Assembly: GCA_039889035.1 (NCBI GenBank)
Contig: JBDQQY010000046.1
Span: 8,395-72,394 of the forward strand
Origin: Plantactinospora sp039889035
Lineage (GTDB): Bacteria > Actinomycetota > Actinomycetes > Mycobacteriales > Micromonosporaceae
DNA: 64,000 nt
Direction: 5' to 3'
In this document: positions 16,870 through 24,219 of the stretch, in pieces
Layout of the letters: every line of letters starts with the position of its first letter
How positions within the stretch are numbered: position 1 is the first letter of the stretch
Translations under genes and position numbers: made by a program
The notes under the pieces: generated by a model
Told to the model about the DNA's origin: nothing
Database searches by the model: none
The model's input: the letters and a program-made list of their open reading frames with translations, nothing else

Positions 16870-17084
16870 CGACCCTCCAGGGGCTAATCGACGCATCAAT
16901 CGACGCAACTCGTACGCTTCAGGGTACGCTCGACCGGCTCTCGCGCGCGGTTCGCGGCCCGCCCAGGTGCCGGTCGCGGCCCTGTCCAGGCGTCAACAAG
17001 GGATCTTTCAGGTACAAAAACGAGAAGAGTGCTGCCCTGCTGACCTTGGACCCAGGATGATGGTCGGTTCCAGGAGGTGATCGG

Positions 17085-18572
17085 GTGCGAACCGTACGTG
17101 GACGGACCGACCGGGTGGTGGTGGTCGGCGCCGGCCTGGGCGGCCTCGCCTGCGCCCTGCACCTGGCCGGCGCCGGACGCCAGGTGACCGTGCTGGAGCG
17201 CGAGTCCGTCCCGGGCGGGCGGGCCGGCCGGCTCAGCGTCGACGGGTACGAGTTCGACACCGGACCGACCGTGCTGACCATGCCCGACCTGATCGCGGAG
17301 GCGCTCGGGGCGGTCGGCGAGGAACTGGACGACTGGCTCGACCTCGTCCCGCTCGACCCGGCGTACCGGGCGCACTATCCGGACGGGTCCACCCTGGACG
17401 TCGTCACCGACACCGCGCGGATGGCCGCGGAGATCGCCCGGGTCTGCGGTGCCCGGGAGGCCGACGGCTATCTGCGGTTCGTCGACTACGCCCGCCGGCT
17501 CTGGCAGCTCGAACGCGCCGACTTCATCGACCGCAACCTGGACCGCCCGACCGACCTGCTCACCGCCAACCTGATCCGGCTGCTGGCCGCCGGGGCGTTC
17601 CGGCGGTTGCAGACCAAGGTCGACCAGTTCTTCGCCGACCCGCGTACCCGGCGGATCTTCTCCTTCCAGGCCATGTACGCCGGCCTCGCCCCGCACGACG
17701 CCCTCGCCATCTACACCGTGATCTCCTATCTCGACTCGGTCGCCGGGGTCTACTTCCCGCGCGGCGGCATCCACGCCCTCCCCCGGGCACTGGCCGGTGC
17801 CGCCGAGAAGCACGGCGTGCAGATCCGGTACGGCAGCACGGTCGACCGGGTGGAGACCTCCGCCGGCCGGGCCACCGGGGTACGCACCGCCGACGGCGAG
17901 TTCGTCCCCGCCGACGTGGTGGTGCTGAACCCGGACCTGCCGGTGGCATACCGCGACCTGCTGCCCGACGGCGCTCCGCCGCGCCGGCTGCGCTACTCGC
18001 CCTCCTGTGTCGTGCTGCACGTCGGCGCCGGGCAGGGCTACCGGCGCATCGCCCACCACAACATCCACTTCGGGCGGGCCTGGCGGCGCACCTTCGACGA
18101 GGTGATCCGGCGCGGCGAGCTGATGTCGGACCCGTCCCTGCTGGTCACCAACCCGAGCCGGACCGACCCGTCGGTCGCGCCCGCCGGCCGACACGGCTAC
18201 TACGTGCTCGCCCCGGTGCCCAACCTCGACCGGGGTGCCGGGCTGGACTGGCGCGGCGACCTGCCCCGCCGGTACGCGGACGACCTGCTCGCCACCCTGG
18301 AACGCCGGGGTTACGTCGGGCTGGCCGGCAGCGTCGAGGTGCTCCGGATCGTCACCCCGGCCGACTGGGCCGACGCGGGATTGGCCGCCGGTACGCCGTT
18401 CGCGGCCGCGCACAACCTGTGGCAGACCGGCCCGTTCCGGCCGGGCAACCTGCACCGCAGCCTGCCCAACGTGGTGTTCGTGGGTTCTGGCACGCAACCC
18501 GGGGTGGGCGTGCCTATGGTGATGATCTCCGGGAAGCTCGCCGCCGCCCGGGTGACTGGAGGTGGCCGTTGA
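17085..18572 (+). CDS. crtI: Phytoene desaturase
   Basis: A 495-residue CrtI-type FAD enzyme that introduces double bases into phytoene to give coloured carotenes. The N-terminal FAD loop GAGLGG (15-20) and VLERESVPGGRAGRL are followed by the conserved YFPRGGIHALPRAL segment and the C-terminal NVVFVGSGTQPGVGVPMVMISGKLAA signature. GTG is the start, with CAGGAGGTGA at 17071-17080. Its TGA overlaps the TTG start of idi, so translation of the two is coupled. Confidence 0.94.
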   Translation: MRTVRGRTDRVVVVGAGLGGLACALHLAGAGRQVTVLERESVPGGRAGRLSVDGYEFDTGPTVLTMPDLIAEALGAVGEELDDWLDLVPLDPAYRAHYPDGSTLDVVTDTARMAAEIARVCGAREADGYLRFVDYARRLWQLERADFIDRNLDRPTDLLTANLIRLLAAGAFRRLQTKVDQFFADPRTRRIFSFQAMYAGLAPHDALAIYTVISYLDSVAGVYFPRGGIHALPRALAGAAEKHGVQIRYGSTVDRVETSAGRATGVRTADGEFVPADVVVLNPDLPVAYRDLLPDGAPPRRLRYSPSCVVLHVGAGQGYRRIAHHNIHFGRAWRRTFDEVIRRGELMSDPSLLVTNPSRTDPSVAPAGRHGYYVLAPVPNLDRGAGLDWRGDLPRRYADDLLATLERRGYVGLAGSVEVLRIVTPADWADAGLAAGTPFAAAHNLWQTGPFRPGNLHRSLPNVVFVGSGTQPGVGVPMVMISGKLAAARVTGGGR

Positions 18573-19294
18573 CAGCCGACCACAACACGCCGGGCCGGGG
18601 CGACTCCGCCGGAGACCGGAGCCGCCCGACCGACCGGGAGCGGCACCTGGTGGAGCTGGTCGACGAGGCCGGCACCCCGCTCGGGGCCCGTACGGTCGAC
18701 GAGGCGCACCAGCCGCCCGGCCAGTTGCACCGGGCCTTCTCCGTACTGCTGGTCGACCCGGCCGGCCGGATCCTGCTCCAGCAGCGGGCCGCCGCCAAGA
18801 CCAGGTTCCCGCTGCGCTGGGCCAACAGCTGCTGCGGGCACCCGGAGCCCGGCCAGTCGCTCGACACCGCCGCCGGCCGGCGGCTGCGCGAGGAACTCGG
18901 CATCGAGGCGGTGCCGCTGACCGAGATCGGGGTGTACCTCTACCGGGCCGAGGACCCCGGCACCGGCCGGGTGGAGTACGAGTACGACCACGTGCTCCGG
19001 GGCGACTTCGACGCCGACCGCGCGGTGCTGCCCGACCCGGACGAGGTGGCCGACCTGCGCTGGGTACACCCCGACGAGCTGCGGGCCGGGCTCGACGCCG
19101 ACCCGGAGGCGTACGCCCCGTGGCTGGCCGGGGTGCTGAACCGGCTGACCGGCCCGGCACCGTCGTCACCGGCCGGCGCACCGTCGTCACCGGCCGGGCC
19201 GCCACGCCGGACGGAGAACCGCGGCCGGTGGGAGCAGGTCCCGGCCCCCACGGGTCAGGAGGACAACCCGGCGGAGCGGTCGGGTGGCCGATGA
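18569..19294 (+). CDS. idi: Isopentenyl-diphosphate delta-isomerase type 1
   Basis: The 241-residue Nudix-fold enzyme interconverts isopentenyl and dimethylallyl diphosphate for carotenoid synthesis. The catalytic Cys lies in WANSCCGHPEPGQS (C88/C89), the Nudix-like segment is RRLREELG (about 104-111), and the metal and catalytic Glu lie in VEYEYDHVL (about 136-143). The start is TTG at 18569, overlapping the crtI stop (TTGA), with GGAGGTGG just upstream. The last 50 residues are a Ser/Pro/Ala-rich tail with an APSSPAG repeat, longer than usual. The 3' end overlaps the next gene by 11 bases. Confidence 0.9.
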   Translation: MTADHNTPGRGDSAGDRSRPTDRERHLVELVDEAGTPLGARTVDEAHQPPGQLHRAFSVLLVDPAGRILLQQRAAAKTRFPLRWANSCCGHPEPGQSLDTAAGRRLREELGIEAVPLTEIGVYLYRAEDPGTGRVEYEYDHVLRGDFDADRAVLPDPDEVADLRWVHPDELRAGLDADPEAYAPWLAGVLNRLTGPAPSSPAGAPSSPAGPPRRTENRGRWEQVPAPTGQEDNPAERSGGR

Positions 19295-20204
19295 CGGGTT
19301 GAGCGCCGGAGCCGTCGCCCGGCGGCTCGGCATCGGCGTCACCACCCTGCGGAGCTGGCACCAGCGGTACGGGCTGGGCCCGACCCGGCACGTGCCGGGT
19401 CAGCACCGGCGGTACAGCGTCGAGGACCTGGACCGGCTGGACGTGATGCGCCGGCTCACCGCCGAGGGGATCGCCCCGGCCGAGGCGGCGGACTGGGCGC
19501 GCCGGGGCGCCGTACCCGAGAAGGCGCCGGACCGGGACGGGCCGGCGCGGGCCGGCGGAGGCACGGCGATCGCGGTCGGTCGGGCCGGTCCGGCGGCCCG
19601 GGGCCTGGCCCGGGCGGCGATGCGACTCGACCCGCTGGCGATGCGCGCAGGCATCGGCGCGGCGATCGAGGCCGACGGGGTGGTCGCCACCTGGGAGCGG
19701 ATGCTCCGGCCGGTGCTGGTCGGCATCGGCGAACGGCACGCCGCCAGCGCGGCGTTCATCGAGGTGGAACACCTGCTGTCCCGCTGCGTGTCGGAGGCGC
19801 TGGCGGCGGTACCCCGACCGCCGGCCGGCGGCGCGCCACCCCGGATCCTGCTCTCCTGCGCCGACGAGGAGCAGCACAGCCTGCCGCTGGAGGCGCTCGC
19901 CGCCGCGCTCGCCGAGGTCGGCGTGCACTGCCGGTTGCTCGGCGCACGGGTGCCGGTGACCGCCCTGGTCGACGCCGTGGACCGGACCGCCCCGCAGGCC
20001 GTGGTGGTCTGGTCGCACCGACCGGCGACCGGCGACCCGGCCCAGCTCACCGCCGTGCGAGCCGGCCCCTGGCGGCCGCCGCTGCTGGTCGCCGCCGGTC
20101 CCGGCTGGCCGCCCGGGCTGCTGCCTCCCGGGGTACGCACCCCGGTGACCCTGGCGGAGGGGCTGACGATGCTGCGGGACGTACCCGGATCTTCGGGGCG
20201 CTGA
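19284..20204 (+). CDS. MerR-type regulator with B12-binding-like domain (CarH/LitR-like)
   Basis: The 306-residue protein has an N-terminal MerR winged helix (LSAGAVARRLGIGVTTLRSWHQRYGLGPTRHVPGQHRRYS) and a C-terminal region laid out like the cobalamin-binding light sensor CarH. In CarH a Trp, nine residues before a conserved Glu-His pair, caps adenosylcobalamin; here that Trp position is H152 and the pair is E162-H163. The lower-ligand motif E-x-H-x-x-G reads E196-Q-H198-S-L-P201, so the His is kept but Gly is Pro. Position at the end of crtI-idi suggests control of carotenoid genes, possibly by light. Whether it still binds B12 is open. The GTG start overlaps the idi 3' end. Confidence 0.85.
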   Translation: MADDGLSAGAVARRLGIGVTTLRSWHQRYGLGPTRHVPGQHRRYSVEDLDRLDVMRRLTAEGIAPAEAADWARRGAVPEKAPDRDGPARAGGGTAIAVGRAGPAARGLARAAMRLDPLAMRAGIGAAIEADGVVATWERMLRPVLVGIGERHAASAAFIEVEHLLSRCVSEALAAVPRPPAGGAPPRILLSCADEEQHSLPLEALAAALAEVGVHCRLLGARVPVTALVDAVDRTAPQAVVVWSHRPATGDPAQLTAVRAGPWRPPLLVAAGPGWPPGLLPPGVRTPVTLAEGLTMLRDVPGSSGR

Positions 20205-20294
20205 CTCGGCTACCGAGCATTCGGGACATCGCCACCGTACGCACTCCGCTAACGTGGGGCAGCCGTAACCCGAAAACCCCTCGGGAGCCGCTCG

Positions 20295-21095
20295 ATGACC
20301 CGACGTACGGCGCTCGCCGCCGGTCTCGTCCTGTTGGTGCTGCTGTCCACCGGTTGCGCGAACGAGAAGCCGCTTTCGACCAAGTCGCCGCTGCCCTATC
20401 CGCCGATTCCCCAGGTGACCGCGACGGCGTCGGCCGCGCCGACCGCGCCGACCGCGCCGCCGACAAAACCGAGCCGGAAGAAGCCGGCCGCCCGGGGTAC
20501 CGTCGGCCCGCTGAACACCCAGCGGCTGACCGGGGTACGCGGGGTCGCGCTCACCTTCGACGACGGCCCGCACCCGCAGTGGACGCCGAAGGTGCTCGAC
20601 CAGCTCCGCAGGGCCAGGGTCCGGGCCACCTTCTGCGTGGTGGGGGTGAAGGTCCGCGCGTATCCCGCGCTGGTACGCCGGATCGTGCGCGAGGGCCACA
20701 CGCTCTGCAACCACAGTTGGCAGCACGATCTCAAGCTCGGCAAGAAGAACACGGCGCAGATCCGGGCCGACCTGCGCCGGACCGACCAGGCGATCCAGCG
20801 GGCCGTGCCCGGGATCAAGGTCCGGTACTACCGCCAGCCCGGCGGCAAGTGGACCCCGTCGATCGTCGCGGTCGCCAAGTCCCTCGGCATGAAGTCGTTG
20901 CACTGGGACGTCGACCCGGCGGACTGGGACGACACCAGCACCTCCGAGATCCGCCGTCGGGTCGCCCAGCAGGCCCGGCCCGGTTCGATCGTGCTGCTGC
21001 ACGACGGCGGCGGTGATCGAAGTCGCACCCTCGGCGCCTGCCCCCAGGTGATCAGCTCCCTCAAGCGGAAGTACGGGATAACCCAGCTTAGGTAA
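20295..21095 (+). CDS. Polysaccharide deacetylase (NodB domain) lipoprotein
   Basis: The 266-residue product has a lipoprotein signal (LVLLVLLSTGC, lipid-modified C21), a Pro/Thr/Ala linker and a NodB deacetylase domain. Metal and catalytic motifs are visible: TFDDGPH, NHSWQHD, the RQPGG motif, DVDPADWDD and VLLHDGGG. It should remove acetyl groups from a cell-wall or extracellular polysaccharide, using a divalent metal at the outer face of the membrane. It stands alone, followed by the tRNA genes. Confidence 0.9.
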   Translation: MTRRTALAAGLVLLVLLSTGCANEKPLSTKSPLPYPPIPQVTATASAAPTAPTAPPTKPSRKKPAARGTVGPLNTQRLTGVRGVALTFDDGPHPQWTPKVLDQLRRARVRATFCVVGVKVRAYPALVRRIVREGHTLCNHSWQHDLKLGKKNTAQIRADLRRTDQAIQRAVPGIKVRYYRQPGGKWTPSIVAVAKSLGMKSLHWDVDPADWDDTSTSEIRRRVAQQARPGSIVLLHDGGGDRSRTLGACPQVISSLKRKYGITQLR

Positions 21096-21132
21096 GGTGG
21101 TTTGGGGGGTTTGTCCGTAAGCCAATACCGGT

Positions 21133-21162
21133 TTGGTCGGGCGGCTGGCCATCACGTATGCT
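21133..21162 (+). promoter_or_regulatory. Candidate promoter of the tRNA-Glu/tRNA-Asp unit
   Basis: TTGGTC at 21133-21138 and TATGCT at 21157-21162 are 18 bases apart. The expected start of transcription is near 21169, about 64 bases before the mature tRNA-Glu. Confidence 0.5.
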
Positions 21163-21232
21163 TTCGGAGCCTCCGGCGGGGCCGGATGGGAGCACAGCCG
21201 CTGAAGTTGTCATGTGCAATGATGGCGGGGCC

Positions 21233-21305
21233 GCCCTCATCGTCTAGCGGCCCAGGACGCCGCCCTTTCAAGGCGGTAGCACGGGTTCGAATCCCGTTGG
21301 GGGCA
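21233..21305 (+). tRNA. tRNA-Glu (anticodon TTC)
   Basis: A 73-nt cloverleaf can be drawn: acceptor GCCCTCA pairs with TGGGGGC (one G-T pair), the anticodon stem CCGCC/GGCGG encloses loop CTTTCAA with TTC at 21267-21269, and the T loop is GGTTCGAATCC. The CCA end is not encoded. Confidence 0.96.
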
Positions 21306-21341
21306 CGACCCCGGTCTCGGCCGGGGCAGCAGTAAGAGCAA

Positions 21342-21415
21342 GGTCCTGTGGAGCAGTTGGAGTGCTCGCCGCCCTGTCAAGGCGGAGGTCGCGGGTTCAA
21401 GTCCCGTCAGGACCG
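21342..21415 (+). tRNA. tRNA-Asp (anticodon GTC)
   Basis: A 74-nt cloverleaf with acceptor GGTCCTG pairing with CAGGACC, anticodon stem CCGCC/GGCGG around loop CTGTCAA (anticodon GTC), and T arm GCGGGTTCAAGTCCCGT. It follows tRNA-Glu by 36 bases, probably on one transcript. Confidence 0.96.
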
Positions 21416-21426
21416 CCAGCGCCGCT

Positions 21427-21460
21427 CGCCGCGCGTGTGCAACGCGCGGCGTTCTGCGTT
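21427..21460 (+). terminator. Terminator after tRNA-Asp
   Basis: CGCCGCGCGT (21427-21436) and ACGCGCGGCG (21442-21451) form a perfect 10-base stem with a five-base loop, followed by TTCTGCGTTT. This fits an intrinsic terminator ending the tRNA-Glu/tRNA-Asp transcript. Confidence 0.7.
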
Positions 21461-21524
21461 TCGGAGCAGGTTACCCAGGGCGGCGGCGAGCCGGTCATCC
21501 AGGTAACATGAGCCGAGTAACCCG

Positions 21525-21598
21525 GGCCAGGTAGCTCAGTTGGTACGAGCGTCCGACTGAAAATCGGAAGGTCGGCGGTTCGACCCCGCCCCTGGCCA
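21525..21598 (+). tRNA. tRNA-Phe (anticodon GAA)
   Basis: A 74-nt cloverleaf: acceptor GGCCAGG pairs with CCTGGCC, the D arm is GCTCAGTTGGTACGAGC, the anticodon stem TCCGA/TCGGA encloses CTGAAAA (GAA at 21559-21561), and the T arm is GGCGGTTCGACCCCGCC. It is the last tRNA before the accessory region. I found no second copy of its 3' end in the window that would mark an attachment repeat. Confidence 0.96.
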
Positions 21599-21620
21599 CA
21601 TAGCCTTTCGCCGGGCTATC

Positions 21621-21668
21621 AGAGCGGCCCCCACCAGCCGAAACGCTGGACGGGGGCCGCTCTATTTT
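21621..21668 (+). terminator. Terminator after tRNA-Phe
   Basis: AGAGCGGCCCCC (21621-21632) and GGGGGCCGCTCT (21652-21663) form a perfect 12-base stem, with a smaller CCAGC/GCTGG stem in the loop, followed by ATTTTCG. This is a strong intrinsic terminator. Confidence 0.8.
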
Positions 21669-21853
21669 CGTTCTCAGACCCCGGGCCAGTGGATCACTAA
21701 AGGGGCCTTTGGTTGCAGTAGCCCTGCGAGTGGTCGTCCATCATCGCGGCCAATATCCCCCCTATGGCTTGGCGCTCCCATCTTCATGGCACGTCGACGT
21801 ACTCGCCCGTGGCAGTCATCCTGGAGCGCGTCGGAGGGTCATGCAGCTCGCCT

Positions 21854-21895
21854 GCGCCCCCGGTCCGGAAGTCACCAGTTCCGGACCGGGGGCGC
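21854..21895 (-). terminator. Strong hairpin downstream of the micro-gene cluster
   Basis: GCGCCCCCGGTCCGGAA (21854-21870) and TTCCGGACCGGGGGCGC (21879-21895) form a perfect 17-base stem with an eight-base loop. It lies 65 bases past the stop of the last minus-strand micro-gene and is the natural terminator for that operon. The rest of 21669-21959 shows no convincing gene. Confidence 0.7.
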
Positions 21896-21959
21896 TTCGC
21901 GCCGGCTGGGGAAACGCAGCGCGGTAGGGGCCGGGGCGTCGGCCCAGAGCATCCGCCGA

Positions 21960-22160
21960 TCACGACCCAGAATCGGAGGATGCAGGCTCGGGTAGCGGCG
22001 GTGGCCCATCGGGCCAGCACACTGAGCAGGCGCAGAGCTTCATGGTCGTCCCGGCGCCGTCGCCGATGATCACAGCGCCGGGACACCCGTGCGGGGTGTC
22101 ACTGGCGAGCGGGGGCCGTTGACCCAGCCAGCACGGCATACAGGTGGTCGTGTTGGTCAC
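21960..22160 (-). CDS. Small Cys-rich protein (third gene of coupled cluster)
   Basis: A 66-residue protein beginning at GTG (VTNTTTCMPCWLGQRPP) with six Cys, arranged as C7-x2-C10, a HGC, and then CACSVC, suggesting one zinc or iron-sulfur site. Its GTG overlaps the TGA of the preceding gene by four bases (GTGA), good evidence that it is translated. I do not recognise the family. Coupling to two other micro-genes and to the facing GntR regulator suggests an accessory, possibly element-borne, function. Confidence 0.55.
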   Translation of the reverse strand: MTNTTTCMPCWLGQRPPLASDTPHGCPGAVIIGDGAGTTMKLCACSVCWPDGPPPLPEPASSDSGS

Positions 22161-22336
22161 GGCCGTTCCCCGTCGTCCGACGGCAGCAGCGGCGGGGGTA
22201 GAACCGGCGCCCAGTGCCTCACGACGGCCTGGAGCAGGAGGTCGACCCGGTCGCGCTGGGCCGGAGGCAGGTCAGGCAGTAGCGCCCGACCTCGGGCGAG
22301 AACCCTCCAAGCCCTCTCGGCCTCGTCTCCGGTCAC
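22157..22336 (-). CDS. 59-residue protein of unknown function (second gene of coupled cluster)
   Basis: This short gene starts at GTG (22336-22334), overlapping the stop of the upstream gene as GTGA, and ends with a TGA that again overlaps the next gene's GTG. It encodes VTGDEAERAWRVLARG, a helical middle rich in Arg and Leu (LLPDLPPAQRDRVDLLLQAVVRHW), and a Pro-rich end. Third-position GC is high, as expected of a real gene. No family is recognised; it could be a DNA-binding or partner protein of its neighbours. Confidence 0.55.
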   Translation of the reverse strand: MTGDEAERAWRVLARGRALLPDLPPAQRDRVDLLLQAVVRHWAPVLPPPLLPSDDGERP

Positions 22337-22692
22337 TGGTCACCGGCCAGAATGGCGCGCGCCCGGACGAGAATCCGGAGGCAGGCCGGATGAGCCTCCC
22401 CGGTCTGACACTCCAAGGAGTGCCCCAGTACCCATGCCCAGGCTTCACCCTCGCCCCAAACGAGTTGTTCGTGGATCGCGGCGAGGTACAGGTCCACGTA
22501 CGCATCTCGGGGCAGAGTCCGGGCCGCCCGCGACCCCGACCTCCAATCCGTGGGTCGGAGGCGCAGCGGCATGCCTGCCCGCAGCGCCAGGCGTCGCTGC
22601 CGGATCTCCTCCGGATCGGTCAGCGCCATGGCGGCGGCAGCCTGCCGCAACAACCGCTGACGAGCTACCCACCGTGCGTCCGCAACGTGCAT
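22333..22692 (-). CDS. 119-residue protein of unknown function (first gene of coupled cluster)
   Basis: The ATG at 22692 follows a strong Shine-Dalgarno GGGAGGG by four bases, so the longer open frame upstream is not used. The protein is helical and Arg/Ala-rich (VARQRLLRQAAAAMALTDPEEIRQRRLALRAGMPLRL), then has RDAYVDLYLAAIHEQLVWGEGEAWAWVLGHSLECQTGEAHPACLRILVRARAIL. I recognise no domain, but similar small proteins often accompany GntR regulators in actinomycete mobile or accessory regions. It is divergent from the GntR gene. Confidence 0.65.
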   Translation of the reverse strand: MHVADARWVARQRLLRQAAAAMALTDPEEIRQRRLALRAGMPLRLRPTDWRSGSRAARTLPRDAYVDLYLAAIHEQLVWGEGEAWAWVLGHSLECQTGEAHPACLRILVRARAILAGDQ

Positions 22693-23001
22693 TGATCCCT
22701 CCCTTGTTGCCTGAGGGGTGGCGACCAGGCCCTCCCCGGCGCTGGCCGCCACCCGCCCGATGGCCGGGACACTGCATGGATCGGGATGGCGCGGGCCCCG
22801 GCCCTCTGTGACGCGACGCTCGGGTGCCGGTTGCCGCCGGCCACGCCGCGCCACGTTCAAGGGCTCGCGACCGGCATGGATGCCTACCCCTAGCGGTCCG
22901 TACCGGTCGCTTAACAGCAAGCTACACCCGTATAGACTGCCTGTCTAGATAGGCTGTCGGCAAGAGGCGGGCACATTCCCACCAGACTGGACGGGGGTAC
23001 G
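22693..23001. other. Divergent regulatory gap between micro-gene cluster and gntR
   Basis: This 309-bp region separates the two divergent transcripts. Apart from the palindrome at 22939-22954 it carries GC-rich sequence without a convincing coding frame. The AT-richer part at 22900-22955 is where the promoters most likely lie. Confidence 0.5.
22939..22954. promoter_or_regulatory. Candidate GntR (HutC-type) operator
   Basis: GCCTGTCTAGATAGGC is an imperfect palindrome with one mismatched pair around the perfect core TCTAGA. HutC-subfamily GntR regulators commonly bind palindromes centred on TCTAGA or GTCTAGAC (the DasR site is one example). It lies 48 bp before the GTG of the gntR gene. Confidence 0.5.
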
Positions 23002-23790
23002 GTGATCGACGTGCTTACCCCGCACGAGCGGCCCCGCTATCGCCGGGTTGCAGATGAGCTGCGTCGCCGGATCCTCTCCGGCGCGATCCCGCCTGGCTCC
23101 GTACTGCCATCGGAGAGCGCCTTGATGGCGGAGTTCGGCATAGCTCGTGGCACTGTCCGCGAGGCAATCGCACTGCTCCGCACCGAGGGCCTGGCCGTCA
23201 CCGAGATGGGCCGGGGCACGTACGCTCGGCCGGTCCTGCCGATCCGCCGGCTCGGATCGGACCGCTACCGCCGCGAGCTGGCCCAACTTCGCGGTGACCT
23301 TTCGCCGGAAACGTCGTTCACCGCCGACCAGGGCCTCGACTGGGCCGATTACACAATGGACAAGGAGTTCCGGCAGGTGCCGGCCGACCGGGCCGCAGCG
23401 GACCTGTTCGCCGTGGAGCCGGGAACGATGCTGCTGGAGCGTCGCTTCGTGTTCCGCGCCCAAGGCGTACCACAGCAGATGTCCACGTCCTGCCTGCTGC
23501 TCGACATGGTGGCGGGAACGCCGGTCGAGGACCCGAACCGCGAGCCGTGGCCGGGCGGAAACACGGCACAGCTCTACAGCTTGGGTGTCACGATCACCGG
23601 CATCCGCGAACGGGTCCGGTCGCGGATGCCGGTACGCGAGGAGACGGAAACGCTCAAGATTCCGGGTGGCGTGCCGGTCGTGGTGATCACGCGGCAGACG
23701 TATGCCGGGGAGCAGGTGGTAGAGGTCGCCACCGAGATCGTGATTCCAAGCGATCGGGTCGAGCTGGACTACTGGATCGACCTGACCTGA
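23002..23790 (+). CDS. GntR-family regulator with UTRA ligand domain (HutC subfamily)
   Basis: The 262-residue product has an N-terminal winged helix of GntR type (PRYRRVADELRRRILSGAIPPGSVLPSESALMAEFGIARGTVREAIALLRTEGLAVTEMGRGTY) and a C-terminal UTRA domain (residues about 110-255) that binds a small effector. Start is GTG at 23002. It faces three micro-genes across a 309-bp gap containing a TCTAGA-centred palindrome, so it probably represses them and itself. In actinomycetes such regulators are frequent in integrative elements (KorSA-like) and accessory loci, but no integrase is visible here. Confidence 0.88.
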   Translation: MIDVLTPHERPRYRRVADELRRRILSGAIPPGSVLPSESALMAEFGIARGTVREAIALLRTEGLAVTEMGRGTYARPVLPIRRLGSDRYRRELAQLRGDLSPETSFTADQGLDWADYTMDKEFRQVPADRAAADLFAVEPGTMLLERRFVFRAQGVPQQMSTSCLLLDMVAGTPVEDPNREPWPGGNTAQLYSLGVTITGIRERVRSRMPVREETETLKIPGGVPVVVITRQTYAGEQVVEVATEIVIPSDRVELDYWIDLT

Positions 23791-24219
23791 CTATTCCTGA
23801 CGTCTGCCCGCCGGCTTCCCGTCCGATCCGGCGAGTGCTCAGCAGGAAGATTGCACGCCCAGCCAAGACAACCCGGAGCGAGGCAGTCGAGGAGAGCGGA
23901 CATCCGCTGCCGTAACCCCGCGTCAGCCTGCTGGGGTCTGGGCACAAGGCACCAATTCGTTCGCCTTTGCTGCGTGGACCGAACGGGCGGGAGCGCTGTC
24001 AGTAAGTCCGGTCCCTGCTCGGCCTGGCCGCCACCCCGGAGTCGGCACCGGGCGAGCCATTGGTGGCTGGCCGGAGCGCTGACCGGGCAGGACGATCCGG
24101 GACGCCGGACGGATGGCCGGCGAACGCGGCCGACTCCGCACGCATCGACGAACGGTCGGCCGCCGGTCAGACCCGATCAAGCGCTATCCGGAGCGTAGGC
24201 GCGGCGCAACACTGCGACG
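23791..24219. other. Non-coding stretch after gntR
   Basis: In these 429 bases I find no convincing gene on either strand: open frames are Arg/Pro-rich shadows without a ribosome-binding site. Base composition is less GC-rich at 23800-24010 than in flanking genes, consistent with the edge of an acquired segment. No clear terminator or promoter stands out. Confidence 0.45.

Noticed and set aside
16870..17084. CarH-type operator in the crtB-crtI gap
   Set aside because: ACAA-containing segments occur at 16996 and 17014, but spacing does not match known CarH repeats and no clear palindrome was found.
16896..21155. Minus-strand open frame of over 1400 codons across crtI, idi, the MerR gene and the deacetylase
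   Set aside because: It is the shadow of four well-supported plus-strand genes; composition is Arg/Pro/Gly-rich with no motif and no ribosome-binding site.
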